Positions 1 through 11,279 of a DNA stretch of 64,000 nucleotides are shown here, piece by piece (position 1 is the first letter of the stretch; every line of letters starts with the position of its first letter). The translations under genes were made by a program, and so were the position numbers. The stretch lies in the NCBI GenBank assembly GCA_963665005.2, contig CAXXTQ010000001.1:496001-560000 (forward strand), written 5' to 3'. The notes under the pieces were generated by a model. It saw nothing but the letters and a program-made list of their open reading frames with translations. It ran no database searches and was not told the origin of the DNA. Origin of the DNA: G963665005 sp963665005 (GTDB lineage: Bacteria; Bacillota; Clostridia; Christensenellales; SZUA-584).

Positions 1-941
1 GACAGAAAAGATATAATCTAAAAGACGGAAGCAAGTTTATCGTCGGTGTGTTCGGGCTTTCGGGAAGCGGAAAATCTACTATAACGCATGCTAAGCACGG
101 CGGAAAATATGATATTACGGTACTTCATGACGACGCTTTTATAATTTCTACAACAGACAGAAGCTCTATCGCGTTAGAGCCTGCTTATTTTGACAAAACT
201 CAGGACTATCCTATGGATGACCCTGACAACAAATATCTTGTCACCGTGCAAAATGACGGCGCTACTCTCGATGAAGACGGCAAAGTCGTTCTTGTGACCG
301 AAGATGTAAGAAACGGAAACGGCAGGGCTGTTAAATCTAAGCTTTGGAGCCCAAACCGTGAAGACTATTTCCCCGAGCCGGCTAACGCTATCATATGGCT
401 GATGAAAGATCCGACATTACCGCCTTTATTAAAGATAACAGATCCGACGCTCGCGGCTACTATGGGCGCGACACTTGCGACAAAGAGAACGAGCGCAGAG
501 AGGCTTGCACCGGGCGTTGACCCTAACGCGCTTATTGTCGAGCCGTATGCTAATCCGTTCAGAACATACCGCTTAAAGAATGACTATGAGGTTTTCAAAG
601 AGTTATTTGAGAAGTCCGGCGTAGACTGCTATATATTTAATACGGGACACTTTATGGATAAAAAAGTTACAGTTAAGATAACGCTTGACAGCATTGAAAA
701 CATCGTGCAGGGCAATGGAGAGTTTGTTGATATGGGTATTAAAGGAATGCAAAATATGCCTTTCGAAGGATATATTCCTGATTTCTCCGATGCAAATTAT
801 AAAGAGCAGTTCATCGCGCGCATCAATGACAGAATCGCGTTTATGGAAAACAAAGCCACCGAAAGAGGCGGTTATGACGAGCTTCCGGCAGAGGCAATTG
901 AGTGCATGAAGAACGTTGCGGCACAGGTAGAAAAACTCTAA
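1..941 (+). CDS. pckA: Phosphoenolpyruvate carboxykinase (ATP), C-terminal part
   Basis: The enzyme interconverts oxaloacetate plus ATP and phosphoenolpyruvate plus CO2 in the cytosol, at the branch between gluconeogenesis and anaplerosis. The window opens inside the gene: the frame is open from base 3 and about 312 codons remain of the roughly 530 usual for the family. The nucleotide-binding motif GLSGSGKST appears near the beginning, followed by the metal-binding DDAF segment and the family block around LIVEPYANPFRTYRL. The GTG at 48 is internal and not a real start. A rho-independent terminator follows the TAA, so this is the last gene of its transcript. The family assignment is firm; the missing N-terminus cannot be assessed. 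Confidence 0.95.
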   Translation, partial: QKRYNLKDGSKFIVGVFGLSGSGKSTITHAKHGGKYDITVLHDDAFIISTTDRSSIALEPAYFDKTQDYPMDDPDNKYLVTVQNDGATLDEDGKVVLVTEDVRNGNGRAVKSKLWSPNREDYFPEPANAIIWLMKDPTLPPLLKITDPTLAATMGATLATKRTSAERLAPGVDPNALIVEPYANPFRTYRLKNDYEVFKELFEKSGVDCYIFNTGHFMDKKVTVKITLDSIENIVQGNGEFVDMGIKGMQNMPFEGYIPDFSDANYKEQFIARINDRIAFMENKATERGGYDELPAEAIECMKNVAAQVEKL

Positions 942-969
942 TAGGAAAAAAAGCTACATTATATATAAT

Positions 970-1000
970 AAAGGACGGGTTATCTCGTCCTTTATTATTT
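970..1000 (+). terminator. Rho-independent terminator of pckA
   Basis: Perfect 8-bp stem AAAGGACG / CGTCCTTT with an 8-nt loop, followed by a T-rich run. It lies 28 nt after the pckA stop and between convergent genes. Confidence 0.85.
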
Positions 1001-1120
1001 TGCCATATCAAAAAAATCAAAAAGCTGATTTGTCAAGATTCTTTCTTTGCTTATTCAGAATGACATTAGCAAAACGCATTTTTTTTGTATGGTTCATGTA
1101 AAATGGCAACAGTCTTTAAG

Positions 1121-1498
1121 CTATGCTTTTTCGGTCTCTTGTGCCTTTTTAATGTGTTCGCGCAATATTCGCACTCCGTCATCCGCGAGCATTATCACAA
1201 ACGCCGCGAGCAGCATTGCCCAAAAGCCTTGTGCTATAGTGCCGCCCATTATAGAGTTTGCGATTACCAGAGTAAGCAGGTTTGCAAAGATGCTGGCGAT
1301 TCCGAGAAACAATATGTTAAACGGAAGGGCAATCGCGACAAGAACAGGGCGTATAAGAGTGTTTGCCGCCGCTAAAACTACTGCCATTAAAAGCAATGAT
1401 AAAACCGCCGACGAAGGAAATAAGCCGATTGCCATAAAGCAAAGCATAATCACAAAGTATAAAGCTACCTTTATTATATATCTCAACATCTTATTCAC
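1121..1498 (-). CDS. YvlD-like small integral membrane protein (phage-holin-like family)
   Basis: 125 residues, almost entirely four hydrophobic segments: roughly residues 8-28, 32-52, 55-80 and 88-108. A short charged tail (REHIKKAQETEKA) follows. This size and layout match the YvlD / phage holin superfamily IV-like membrane proteins. It is the last gene of a leftward operon with two small proteins and a DUF2089 protein, and its start overlaps the preceding stop by 4 nt, so translation is probably coupled. In Bacillus, YvlD travels with YvlA-YvlC in an envelope-stress operon, which suggests an envelope role here. That role is inference from context; the biochemical function of the family is unknown. 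Confidence 0.75.
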   Translation of the reverse strand: MNKMLRYIIKVALYFVIMLCFMAIGLFPSSAVLSLLLMAVVLAAANTLIRPVLVAIALPFNILFLGIASIFANLLTLVIANSIMGGTIAQGFWAMLLAAFVIMLADDGVRILREHIKKAQETEKA

Positions 1499-1770
1499 CT
1501 CATCAATATTTTAATTTTTACTTTTTCTTCGGGTGTTTTAACAGCGACATCAACAAGGTCTAGCGGACCGTGTTCACGAACTATCCTTACCGCAGCTTCT
1601 ACGATAGAGATATAATCGAGCGCTTTTTTGCTGATAAATCTAAACAGGTATAAAACATCAGAAAAGCCTTCGACTACTTCGTTAATACATCGAAGCGGTA
1701 ATATAATCGGCCATGCTAAAAACTTTATGTACATCAAAATTATCACAAGCCGGTTTTTTCTAGTCGACAT
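1495..1770 (-). CDS. Small hypothetical protein with one hydrophobic segment
   Basis: About 91 residues when started at the ATG at 1770, which has AAAGG nine bases upstream. The longer GTG start at 1803 has no comparable ribosome binding site. The N-terminal third is basic and hydrophobic (probable membrane association, residues about 8-26). The C-terminal half is amphipathic and charged. The start lies 11 nt inside the preceding gene and its stop overlaps the next start, so it sits tightly within the four-gene operon. I recognise no domain. Co-occurrence with the YvlD-like and SHOCT-like genes suggests it belongs to the same membrane-linked complex or stress response. Confidence 0.6.
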   Translation of the reverse strand: MSTRKNRLVIILMYIKFLAWPIILPLRCINEVVEGFSDVLYLFRFISKKALDYISIVEAAVRIVREHGPLDLVDVAVKTPEEKVKIKILMR

Positions 1771-2170
1771 AGATACGTACCTTTGCGCCTTTCTCCTCGT
1801 CACCCGTATCTACATTTATAAGTTCTTCGGTAATTTCTCCGTCTTCGAACAGCTCGATTAATTCACCTAAATCGATAGAATCAAGATCGATACCTTTGTC
1901 GGACAATTCTTTTTTCGTATCTTTGGGTACAAGTGACAAGAGGCCTGCCGCTTTTTTAGCGAGAGACAAAGGAACGTTCGCCGTTACTTTTGCCTGTTCC
2001 TTTTTTGAAGGATCGTTTACGTCAACGCGTATGCGAAGCATAGTAAACTTAGCGTGCTTCTTTTTTTCGTTTTGAGGTTCATCCATAGCAGACAAAAGCT
2101 TTTCTCCTTGCTCGGGAGTGAGTTTGCCGCTTTTTACCATTTCCAATACTTTTAATGTTTCTTCGTTCAT
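1760..2170 (-). CDS. SHOCT-like / LiaX-YvlB N-terminal domain protein
   Basis: 136 residues. The N-terminus (LKVLEMVKSGKLTPEQGEKL) is the short SHOCT-like helical hairpin typical of proteins that begin YvlB/LiaX-type polypeptides. A beta-rich middle (RIRVDVND...KVTANVPLSLAKKA) follows, and a second hairpin (LIELFEDGEITEELINV) precedes an acidic KVRIYVD end. The DUF4097 beta-helix seen in full YvlB proteins is absent, so this is the short form. It lies 18 nt after the DUF2089 gene and overlaps the next gene. It is probably a cytosolic regulatory or scaffolding partner of the YvlD-like membrane protein; that is inference from family neighbourhoods. Confidence 0.7.
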   Translation of the reverse strand: MNEETLKVLEMVKSGKLTPEQGEKLLSAMDEPQNEKKKHAKFTMLRIRVDVNDPSKKEQAKVTANVPLSLAKKAAGLLSLVPKDTKKELSDKGIDLDSIDLGELIELFEDGEITEELINVDTGDEEKGAKVRIYVD

Positions 2171-2188
2171 GATTTTTCACCTTTCCCT

Positions 2189-2563
2189 TTATAAAGATCT
2201 GAGCAGTTCCGCCGCTTGGTCGGCATCTATCTCACCTTTGTCCAGCCTGTCGAAGATAGCTTTTCTTTCTTCTTTGATCTCTTCGGGAGATATGCTCGTT
2301 TTTAAGCCGAGCCGTTTTATAACGGCGTCAAGCCTGCTTCTAACCGTAGGGTAAGAAATACCAAGTTGTTTTTCCACATCTTTTATACTTCCTCTGCATT
2401 TTAGAAACGTAAGTATAAAGTATGTGTCGTCATCGCTTAAGCTGCATAAATCGCAGCCGCTGAAATGGCCGCCTAATTCGCTTTTGCATTTTTTGCATGT
2501 CAATTTTGTGATTTCGTACTGCCCTCCGCATACGGGGCATTCAGATGGAGCTTTTAGTTTCAT
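2189..2563 (-). CDS. DUF2089 family zinc-ribbon / helix-turn-helix regulator
   Basis: 124 residues. Cysteine pairs at 9/12, 23/26 and 37/40 form a zinc ribbon. A sigma-like helix-turn-helix (GSIKDVEKQLGISYPTVRSR, about 58-77) follows, and the C-terminus is a SHOCT-like hairpin (FDRLDKGEIDADQAAELLRSL) resembling the one in the next gene. This is the DUF2089 architecture. It is first in the leftward operon and is preceded by a TTGACA-17-TATAGT promoter, so it may control its own operon. The shared hairpin suggests direct interaction between the two proteins, but that is inference. Confidence 0.8.
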   Translation of the reverse strand: MKLKAPSECPVCGGQYEITKLTCKKCKSELGGHFSGCDLCSLSDDDTYFILTFLKCRGSIKDVEKQLGISYPTVRSRLDAVIKRLGLKTSISPEEIKEERKAIFDRLDKGEIDADQAAELLRSL

Positions 2564-2592
2564 AATTAACCTCTTTATTAATTTATGACAGC

Positions 2593-2621
2593 ACTATACT
2601 ATAAAACATTAAAATTGTCAA
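2593..2621 (-). promoter_or_regulatory. Sigma-A-type promoter of the DUF2089 operon
   Basis: On the minus strand TTGACA (2621-2616) and TATAGT (2598-2593) are separated by 17 nt. Position 2593 lies 30 nt upstream of the DUF2089 start codon. AT-rich inverted sequence just upstream could be an operator. Confidence 0.7.
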
Positions 2622-2955
2622 GCAATTAATTAAAATAATTAACAATGATATTAAATATATTAATATTTTGGCTTAAAAAGCAAAAAGATTAAAGCATTTT
2701 TGCTGAGAACATTTCCAAAACATACAAATATATATATACGCCCATCAAAAGATTATAATGATAAGAAAAAACTAAAAAGAATATAAATTCTTATAAATAA
2801 AAATGTGCGGAGTAATTCGGTAAAATTGTTTGGTAATATATATATTCAAATATATATTTTACCAATAAAGACACATGTGAAATCATTAAAAAGAGTAGTA
2901 TATACCTATACTGTTATAATACCCGAAAAAACATACAACAAAAGCATAAAAAGCG
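2622..2955. other. AT-rich non-coding region upstream of the rRNA operon
   Basis: No open frame with a ribosome binding site. The segment is extremely A+T rich, as expected of an UP-element-bearing rRNA control region. It contains isolated -10-like hexamers (for example TATAAT at 2915-2920) without good partner -35 boxes. The words TTTGGTAATATAT occur both here and in the main promoter. Confidence 0.5.
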
Positions 2956-2984
2956 TTGACAAGTGGGATGGTGTTTGGTAATAT
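2956..2984 (+). promoter_or_regulatory. rRNA operon promoter
   Basis: Perfect TTGACA (2956-2961), 17-nt spacer, then TATAAT-like TAATAT (2979-2984), about 170 nt upstream of the 16S 5' end. The G/C-rich stretch just downstream of the -10 (GCCGTCGC) resembles stringent discriminators. Confidence 0.8.
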
Positions 2985-3024
2985 ATTTGAGCCGTCGCTT
3001 TTGGGGGGCGGCAAAAAGAACCTT

Positions 3025-3045
3025 GAAAATGATAAATACAGCACT
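3025..3045 (+). other. 5' arm of the 16S pre-rRNA processing stem
   Basis: This 21-nt segment is the exact reverse complement of 4775-4795 downstream of 16S. The pairing would form the long double helix that RNase III cleaves to release pre-16S. Confidence 0.85.
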
Positions 3046-3154
3046 AAAAAAAGAACGCAAGATTATGAAGAGGAGCCCGGACAAACGTAAGCATTGAGAA
3101 ATGCTAAAGCTAGTTTGTAAAAAATCTGCTATATATATATAGTAGGTTAAAATT

Positions 3155-4687
<1,533 letters not shown>

Positions 4688-4774
4688 TGTACTAGATACA
4701 AAAGGCACATGGTGCCAAAAGACCAGAGCAATCTGGCAAAAAAGGGACTTCTCACAATCAAGGGTTTAACAGTT

Positions 4775-4795
4775 AGTGCTGTATTTATCATTTTC
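4775..4795 (+). other. 3' arm of the 16S pre-rRNA processing stem
   Basis: Exact complement of 3025-3045. See the 5' arm entry. Confidence 0.85.
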
Positions 4796-4865
4796 GGGAA
4801 AAAGGTTCAACGAATGCTTAGGGGAAGCTGATACAAATAAAGTATAGAGTTTCCAGTTTTAAACT

Positions 4866-4941
4866 GGGGGTGTAGCTCAGCTGGGAGAGCACCTGCCTTG
4901 CAAGCAGGGGGTCAGCGGTTCGATCCCGCTCATCTCCACCA
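4866..4941 (+). tRNA. tRNA-Ala (TGC anticodon)
   Basis: A 76-nt cloverleaf with CCA encoded. The acceptor arms GGGGGTG / CATCTCC pair with G-U wobbles. The anticodon loop CTTGCAA carries TGC, and the T loop is GGTTCGATCCC. It lies in the 16S-23S spacer and precedes tRNA-Ile, the reverse of the Ile-Ala order found in E. coli and Bacillus spacers. Confidence 0.97.
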
Positions 4942-5000
4942 CAGCCTTAAGGGTTGTATTGTGCGCTAAGGCATGAGTAATTGAGGGAAACCCTAGAAAT

Positions 5001-5044
5001 ATGGGCTCCAAAGCTTAAGCCGGTTAGAGCGCACGCCTGATAAC
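5001..5044 (+). pseudogene. Degenerate partial copy of tRNA-Ile
   Basis: Copies the leader and 5' half of the real tRNA-Ile at 5212. It has ATGGGCTC, then a corrupted D-arm (CAAAGCTTAAGCCGG), then the intact words GGTTAGAGCGCACGCC and TGATAA. Homology stops after the anticodon stem. No T arm or acceptor 3' strand is present, so it cannot fold as tRNA. The bases before both copies (CCTAG-AATA) also match, indicating a segmental duplication in the spacer. Confidence 0.75.
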
Positions 5045-5211
5045 GTGGGAACCGTAAGCGAGCGCGCCCTGATGGGCGATGAAGCGAGCATAAAGGTTCT
5101 GTGAACAAGGGAGAATGGCGAACGCAAGTGAGGAAATTCGACCATTGTGAACAGAGGGCGGACCAACCGAACGCTAACCAAGGAGTTGAAAAGCCTAGGA
5201 ATAAAAAATAT

Positions 5212-5287
<76 letters not shown>

Positions 5288-5288
<1 letters not shown>

Positions 5289-5430
5289 AACCTAGCGGTT
5301 GGCAACCTGGCGGTTGGCTAATGCCCGCGAAGTTGCGCAAGAGAGGACACGGTAACGTGGCCGCGAGGCGGGGCAGAGCGGAAACAAACCTGGCGGTTAG
5401 CAACCTAGCGGTTGGCTGATGCCCGCGAAG
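5288..5430 (+). repeat. Pair of 45-nt direct repeats in the 16S-23S spacer
   Basis: Segments 5288-5332 and 5386-5430 are the same 45-nt sequence with a few transitions. Both begin AAACCT and end TGCCCGCGAAG. Each unit itself contains a doubled word (ACCTAGCGGTTGGC / ACCTGGCGGTTGGC), so the region has grown by slippage or duplication. No gene is visible in it. Confidence 0.8.
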
Positions 5431-5573
5431 GTAATAAAGTAGTTTGTAAATGGAATCAAATTTTTTTTGATTTTATTGAACAAAATAAAGCGCTGAATCA
5501 AAGGCGCGAACCCGTAACTGCAATGAAATGTCATTGCGAATTCGGGGGCAGACAGCTTGTCTGCCTCAAGAGA

Positions 5574-5588
5574 ACATTGAAAACTGCA
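5574..5588 (+). other. 5' arm of the 23S pre-rRNA processing stem
   Basis: ACATTGAAAACTGCA is the exact complement of 9007-9021, beyond the 23S 3' end. It is the classical Gram-positive rRNA spacer stem. Confidence 0.75.
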
Positions 5589-5712
5589 TAAAGAAGTAAG
5601 AAGTAAAACTTTAAATTTAAAGGGTAAGGTGTAATCTTTTAGATTGCATCATACAATTTCGAAAGTTGAAGTGAGTCTTAGGAAAAAGATAAAGAGAATC
5701 AAAAAACGACAA

Positions 5713-8806
<3,094 letters not shown>

Positions 8807-8810
8807 TCAT

Positions 8811-8936
8811 TTTTACCTTCGTCAGACGACGAATTTCATTGTCGGCATCGTCTGAGCAAGACAATCGCGTATGAAAATACGCTCATGCCTTACTCAAACT
8901 TGCCTTCTCGAACTTCGACGCCTGTCTTGGTAAAAA
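8811..8936 (+). repeat. 23S-5S spacer structured repeat, copy A
   Basis: About 126 nt, bounded by TTTTACC and GGTAAAA in inverted orientation. It contains TCAGACGA / TCGTCTGA and GCGTAT-GAAA-ATACGC hairpins. Copy B (9026-9150) has the same ends and the same internal hairpins with many substitutions. This copy lies inside the 23S processing stem. Confidence 0.8.
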
Positions 8937-9006
8937 CGGATCATCAAAAAATTGTTCAAAGAGATATTCTTTGTCAAAAAAACTAAGACTAACTTCTTAA
9001 TCTTGT

Positions 9007-9021
9007 TGCAGTTTTCAATGT
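9007..9021 (+). other. 3' arm of the 23S pre-rRNA processing stem
   Basis: TGCAGTTTTCAATGT is the exact complement of 5574-5588. Flanking bases pair partially as well. Confidence 0.75.
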
Positions 9022-9025
9022 ACTC

Positions 9026-9150
9026 TTTTACCGTCGTCAGACGACGAACTGCTGCGTTGGCAGCGTCTGGGCAAGACAATCGCGTATAAAAATACGCTCA
9101 TGCCTTGACCAACCTTGTCGCCTTGCATTACGCCGCCTGCCTTGGTAAAA
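9026..9150 (+). repeat. 23S-5S spacer structured repeat, copy B
   Basis: Second copy of the element at 8811-8936, with TTTTACC / GGTAAAA termini and the GCGTAT..ATACGC hairpin. It begins 5 nt after the 23S processing-stem arm, so it falls on the 5S side of the processing site. Confidence 0.8.
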
Positions 9151-9337
9151 GGATATTGATAAATAAAATAATCGATATTGACAAAAGAGAGTGCATGCCT
9201 TATATTATTAGAGCGTTTAAAAGACGCAAAGCAGCATCCGTTTAACCGGCTTTGCCTGGGAAACGGAAAAGAAAGCAATTATAAGGCAAAGCGCGAAGAT
9301 AATCGTGAGATTGGATTCGCAAATACGTCATCCATTT

Positions 9338-9453
9338 TCCGGTGGCGATAGCTAAGGGGATCCACCTGTTCTCATCTCGAACACAGTAGTTAAGCCCTTA
9401 TACGCCGATAGTACTTGGCTGGTAACGGCCCGGGAGGGTAGGTAGCTGCCGGA
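9338..9453 (+). rRNA. rrf: 5S ribosomal RNA
   Basis: A 116-nt gene whose terminal helix TCCGG / CCGGA pairs. It contains the conserved loop CTCGAACACAG and the helix IV/V block with GGTAACGGCCCGGGAGGGTAG. It lies about 530 nt after 23S, a long spacer filled by two structured repeats. Its 3' 53 nt are repeated downstream. Confidence 0.93.
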
Positions 9454-9810
9454 TTCAATTTTATAATATTAATACCATTTATCGGGGAGCCTGCGAATGA
9501 AATAGATCGTAGGCTTTTTGATATATAAGCGTGTGTTAAGCGGATACGCCGATAGTACCCCACTGGTAACGGCCCGGGAGGGTAGGTAGCTGCCGGATTC
9601 AATTTTATAATATTAATACCATTTATCGGGGAGCCTGCGAGTGAAATAGATCGTAGGCTTTTTGATATATAAGCGTGTGTTAAGCGGATACGCCGATAGT
9701 ACCCCACTGGTAACGGCCTGGGAGGGTAGGTAGCTGCCGGATTCAATTTTATAATATTAATACCATTTATCGGGGAGCCTGCGAATGAAATAGATCGTAG
9801 GCTTTTTGAT
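9401..9810 (+). repeat. 144-nt tandem repeat of 5S tail plus terminator (three copies)
   Basis: Units begin at 9401, 9545 and 9689, exactly 144 nt apart. Each holds the last 53 nt of 5S, an AT spacer and a terminator hairpin. Copies two and three share CCCCACTGG where the real 5S has CTTGGCTGG, and are joined through a GTTAAGCGGATACGCC stretch. They therefore look derived from another 5S allele. The third copy loses homology after 9810. Confidence 0.9.
9488..9807 (+). terminator. Three tandem rho-independent terminators of the rRNA operon
   Basis: AGCCTGCGA / TCGTAGGCT stems (one G-U) followed by T runs, at 9488-9519, 9632-9663 and 9776-9807, one per tandem unit. Confidence 0.85.
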
Positions 9811-9823
9811 GTTATAAATTAAT

Positions 9824-9853
9824 TTGACAACATTGTTTGCTTTTTTATATAAT
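9824..9853 (+). promoter_or_regulatory. erm promoter
   Basis: Consensus TTGACA (9824-9829), 18-nt spacer, consensus TATAAT (9848-9853). Predicted start of transcription is near 9860, giving an untranslated leader of about 140 nt before erm. Confidence 0.85.
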
Positions 9854-9885
9854 TTAAAAAACTGATTTGGAGACTATATACACCT

Positions 9886-9915
9886 ATGTATGCTTTTATT
9901 CGGGTTCGTAAATAA
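9886..9915 (+). CDS. erm leader peptide (9 codons)
   Basis: ATG-to-TAA ORF encoding MYAFIRVRK, 13 nt after GGAG, located between the erm promoter and an intrinsic terminator. The R-V-R tripeptide fits the +X+ macrolide-arrest motif described for ErmD-type leader peptides (R-L-R). Macrolide-dependent ribosome stalling here is therefore plausible. A second overlapping frame starts at the ATG at 9890 (16 codons, ending 9940) and could be the translated one instead. No protein evidence exists; the call rests on position and motif. Confidence 0.55.
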   Translation: MYAFIRVRK

Positions 9916-9918
9916 TAC

Positions 9919-9972
9919 GCGCAGAATAAAAGAAATATAAAATTATTTCGATTATTTTCTGCGCCTTTTTTT
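9919..9972 (+). terminator. Intrinsic terminator (attenuator) in the erm leader
   Basis: GCGCAGAATAA (9919-9929) pairs with TTATTTTCTGCGC (9952-9964) with small bulges, there is an inner GAAAT/ATTTC stem, and seven T's follow (9966-9972). It stands between promoter and erm start. The segment GAATAAAAG (9924-9932) can alternatively pair with CTTTTATTC (9893-9901) inside the leader ORF. Confidence 0.8.
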
Positions 9973-10001
9973 ACTTAATCTGAATAAAGAGGTGTATTTT
10001 T

Positions 10002-10793
10002 GTGTCGAAAAAAACAAAAAAAAGACAAGAAAACTATTTTTGCATATCTCAAAATTTTCTAACCAGCTATGAAACAATAAAAAGATTACTTCGAATAACT
10101 TCGATTAATTCAAATGACCATATAATAGAGATTGGTGCCGGTAAAGGGCATATAACCGGTCTTCTTATTAAGGCCTGCAGGAAGGTGACAGCAGTTGAGA
10201 TTGATAAAAATTTATATGAAAGGCTATTAAAAAAGTACGAAGACGCTAAGAATTTAAATCTTTATCAAAAAGATTTTTTGGTATGGCGACTGCCTTGCTC
10301 TAAAGAATACAAAGTCTTTGGGAATATTCCATTCTGTCATACCACTGCTATACTTCGGAAGCTGACTGAAAGCGAAAATCCGCCTGTGGAAGCATGGCTT
10401 ACTATGGAAAAAGGCGCTGCTAAGCGCTTTATAGGGAAACCTAGAGAAACATATCGATCGCTGATGTTGAAACCGTTATTCGATCTAAAGATAGCATACT
10501 ATTTTCATCGGGAAGATTTTCATCCAAAACCGGGAGTAGATGTTGTATTGGTTCACCTAAAGAAAAAAACAAAACCGGACATAGAACCGTCAAAATGGTG
10601 CCGCTATGATAGGTTTATTTCGAATGCATTACAAAATGAGAGTCTTGGGTTGCGGCGAATGTTTACAAACAAGCAGTTAAAGCGTGTATTTAATGATACA
10701 CAAATATATGATATTAGGAAGGATGAAATTCTTTATGTACAATGGCTATGCCTTTTCCGATATTACTGCGAATACGTACTTCGCATTAAGTAG
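10002..10793 (+). CDS. erm: 23S rRNA (adenine-N6)-methyltransferase, Erm family
   Basis: 263 residues. It predicts S-adenosylmethionine-dependent methylation of the 23S A2058 equivalent, which gives macrolide-lincosamide-streptogramin B resistance. Visible motifs are QNFLTS (17-22), the SAM-binding IEIGAGKGHIT (42-52), the acidic AVEID (64-68) and the catalytic NIPF (108-111). NIPF is the Erm form; KsgA has NLPY. The HPKPGVDV segment is also Erm-like. Start is GTG at 10002, with GAGGTG seven bases upstream. The region ATACACCT (9878-9885) before the leader ORF is complementary to this ribosome binding site (9990-9997). The gene directly follows the rRNA terminators. Erm subclass cannot be assigned by eye. 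Confidence 0.9.
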   Translation: MSKKTKKRQENYFCISQNFLTSYETIKRLLRITSINSNDHIIEIGAGKGHITGLLIKACRKVTAVEIDKNLYERLLKKYEDAKNLNLYQKDFLVWRLPCSKEYKVFGNIPFCHTTAILRKLTESENPPVEAWLTMEKGAAKRFIGKPRETYRSLMLKPLFDLKIAYYFHREDFHPKPGVDVVLVHLKKKTKPDIEPSKWCRYDRFISNALQNESLGLRRMFTNKQLKRVFNDTQIYDIRKDEILYVQWLCLFRYYCEYVLRIK

Positions 10794-10850
10794 TTATGAT
10801 ACTTAAAAAGGAGAATTACATTTTTCATGACATAAAAACTATTTTAGAAA

Positions 10851-11104
10851 TTATGTATTGAAACAACAGCTGCTGCCGATAAGAATAAGCGCCCAAACCA
10901 TAAAGCGGGTTACATCAAACGCCAGGCTAAGCATCATTTTGAGTTCAAGCTCAATTGAATTCTCATTAAGAGCGATTATCGCTGTTGCAATACATATAAG
11001 CAGCAATAAAATAAATGACATGAGGTTGATTTTCTTTGCGTTTTTTTGCAATTTTTCTTTGCGGGCATGTTGAATATAGCCGCTGTTTTATCAATCTTAT
11101 TCAT
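10851..11104 (-). pseudogene. Small membrane protein broken by a frameshift in a poly-A tract
   Basis: A good start (ATG at 11104, AGGT six bases upstream) opens a frame reading MNKIDKTAAIFNMPAKKNCKK. At a run of seven A's (plus-strand T's near 11041-11047) the reading must slip to continue into NAKKINLMSFILLLLICI and a second hydrophobic segment (FMVWALILIGSS), ending at 10851. Joined, it would be an approximately 84-residue protein with two membrane spans. As sequenced it is frameshifted, either by a real mutation, a homopolymer read error or programmed slippage. Family unknown. Confidence 0.5.
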
Positions 11105-11226
11105 TCTTTCACCTATTAATTGTGTGCGTAGATATAATATATTTTATAATAAGTTAAAACAAATAGCCGATAATTTTTATTTATTAGCGAGCATCTGATC
11201 TGAATTGTTTTGTGTCAATTTCATTA

Positions 11227-11255
11227 TTGACAGTATATTTTATTCTCGATATAAT
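11227..11255 (+). promoter_or_regulatory. Promoter of the TetR-family gene
   Basis: Perfect TTGACA-17-TATAAT (11227-11232, 11250-11255). It lies 24 nt before the start codon, so the transcript has a very short leader. Confidence 0.85.
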
Positions 11256-11279
11256 ATAAAAGAGAACGGAGGTTTTTTA

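Noticed and set aside
9390..9746. Minus-strand frame with repeated PAATYPPGPLPVGYYRR units
   Set aside because: It is the reverse reading of the 144-nt 5S-tail/terminator tandem repeat. Repetition comes from the DNA duplication and no start signal exists.
9886..9932. Claiming a worked-out antiterminator mechanism for erm
   Set aside because: The alternative 9-bp pairing seen would be released, not formed, by a stalled ribosome. The sequence supports attenuation but not the direction of switching.
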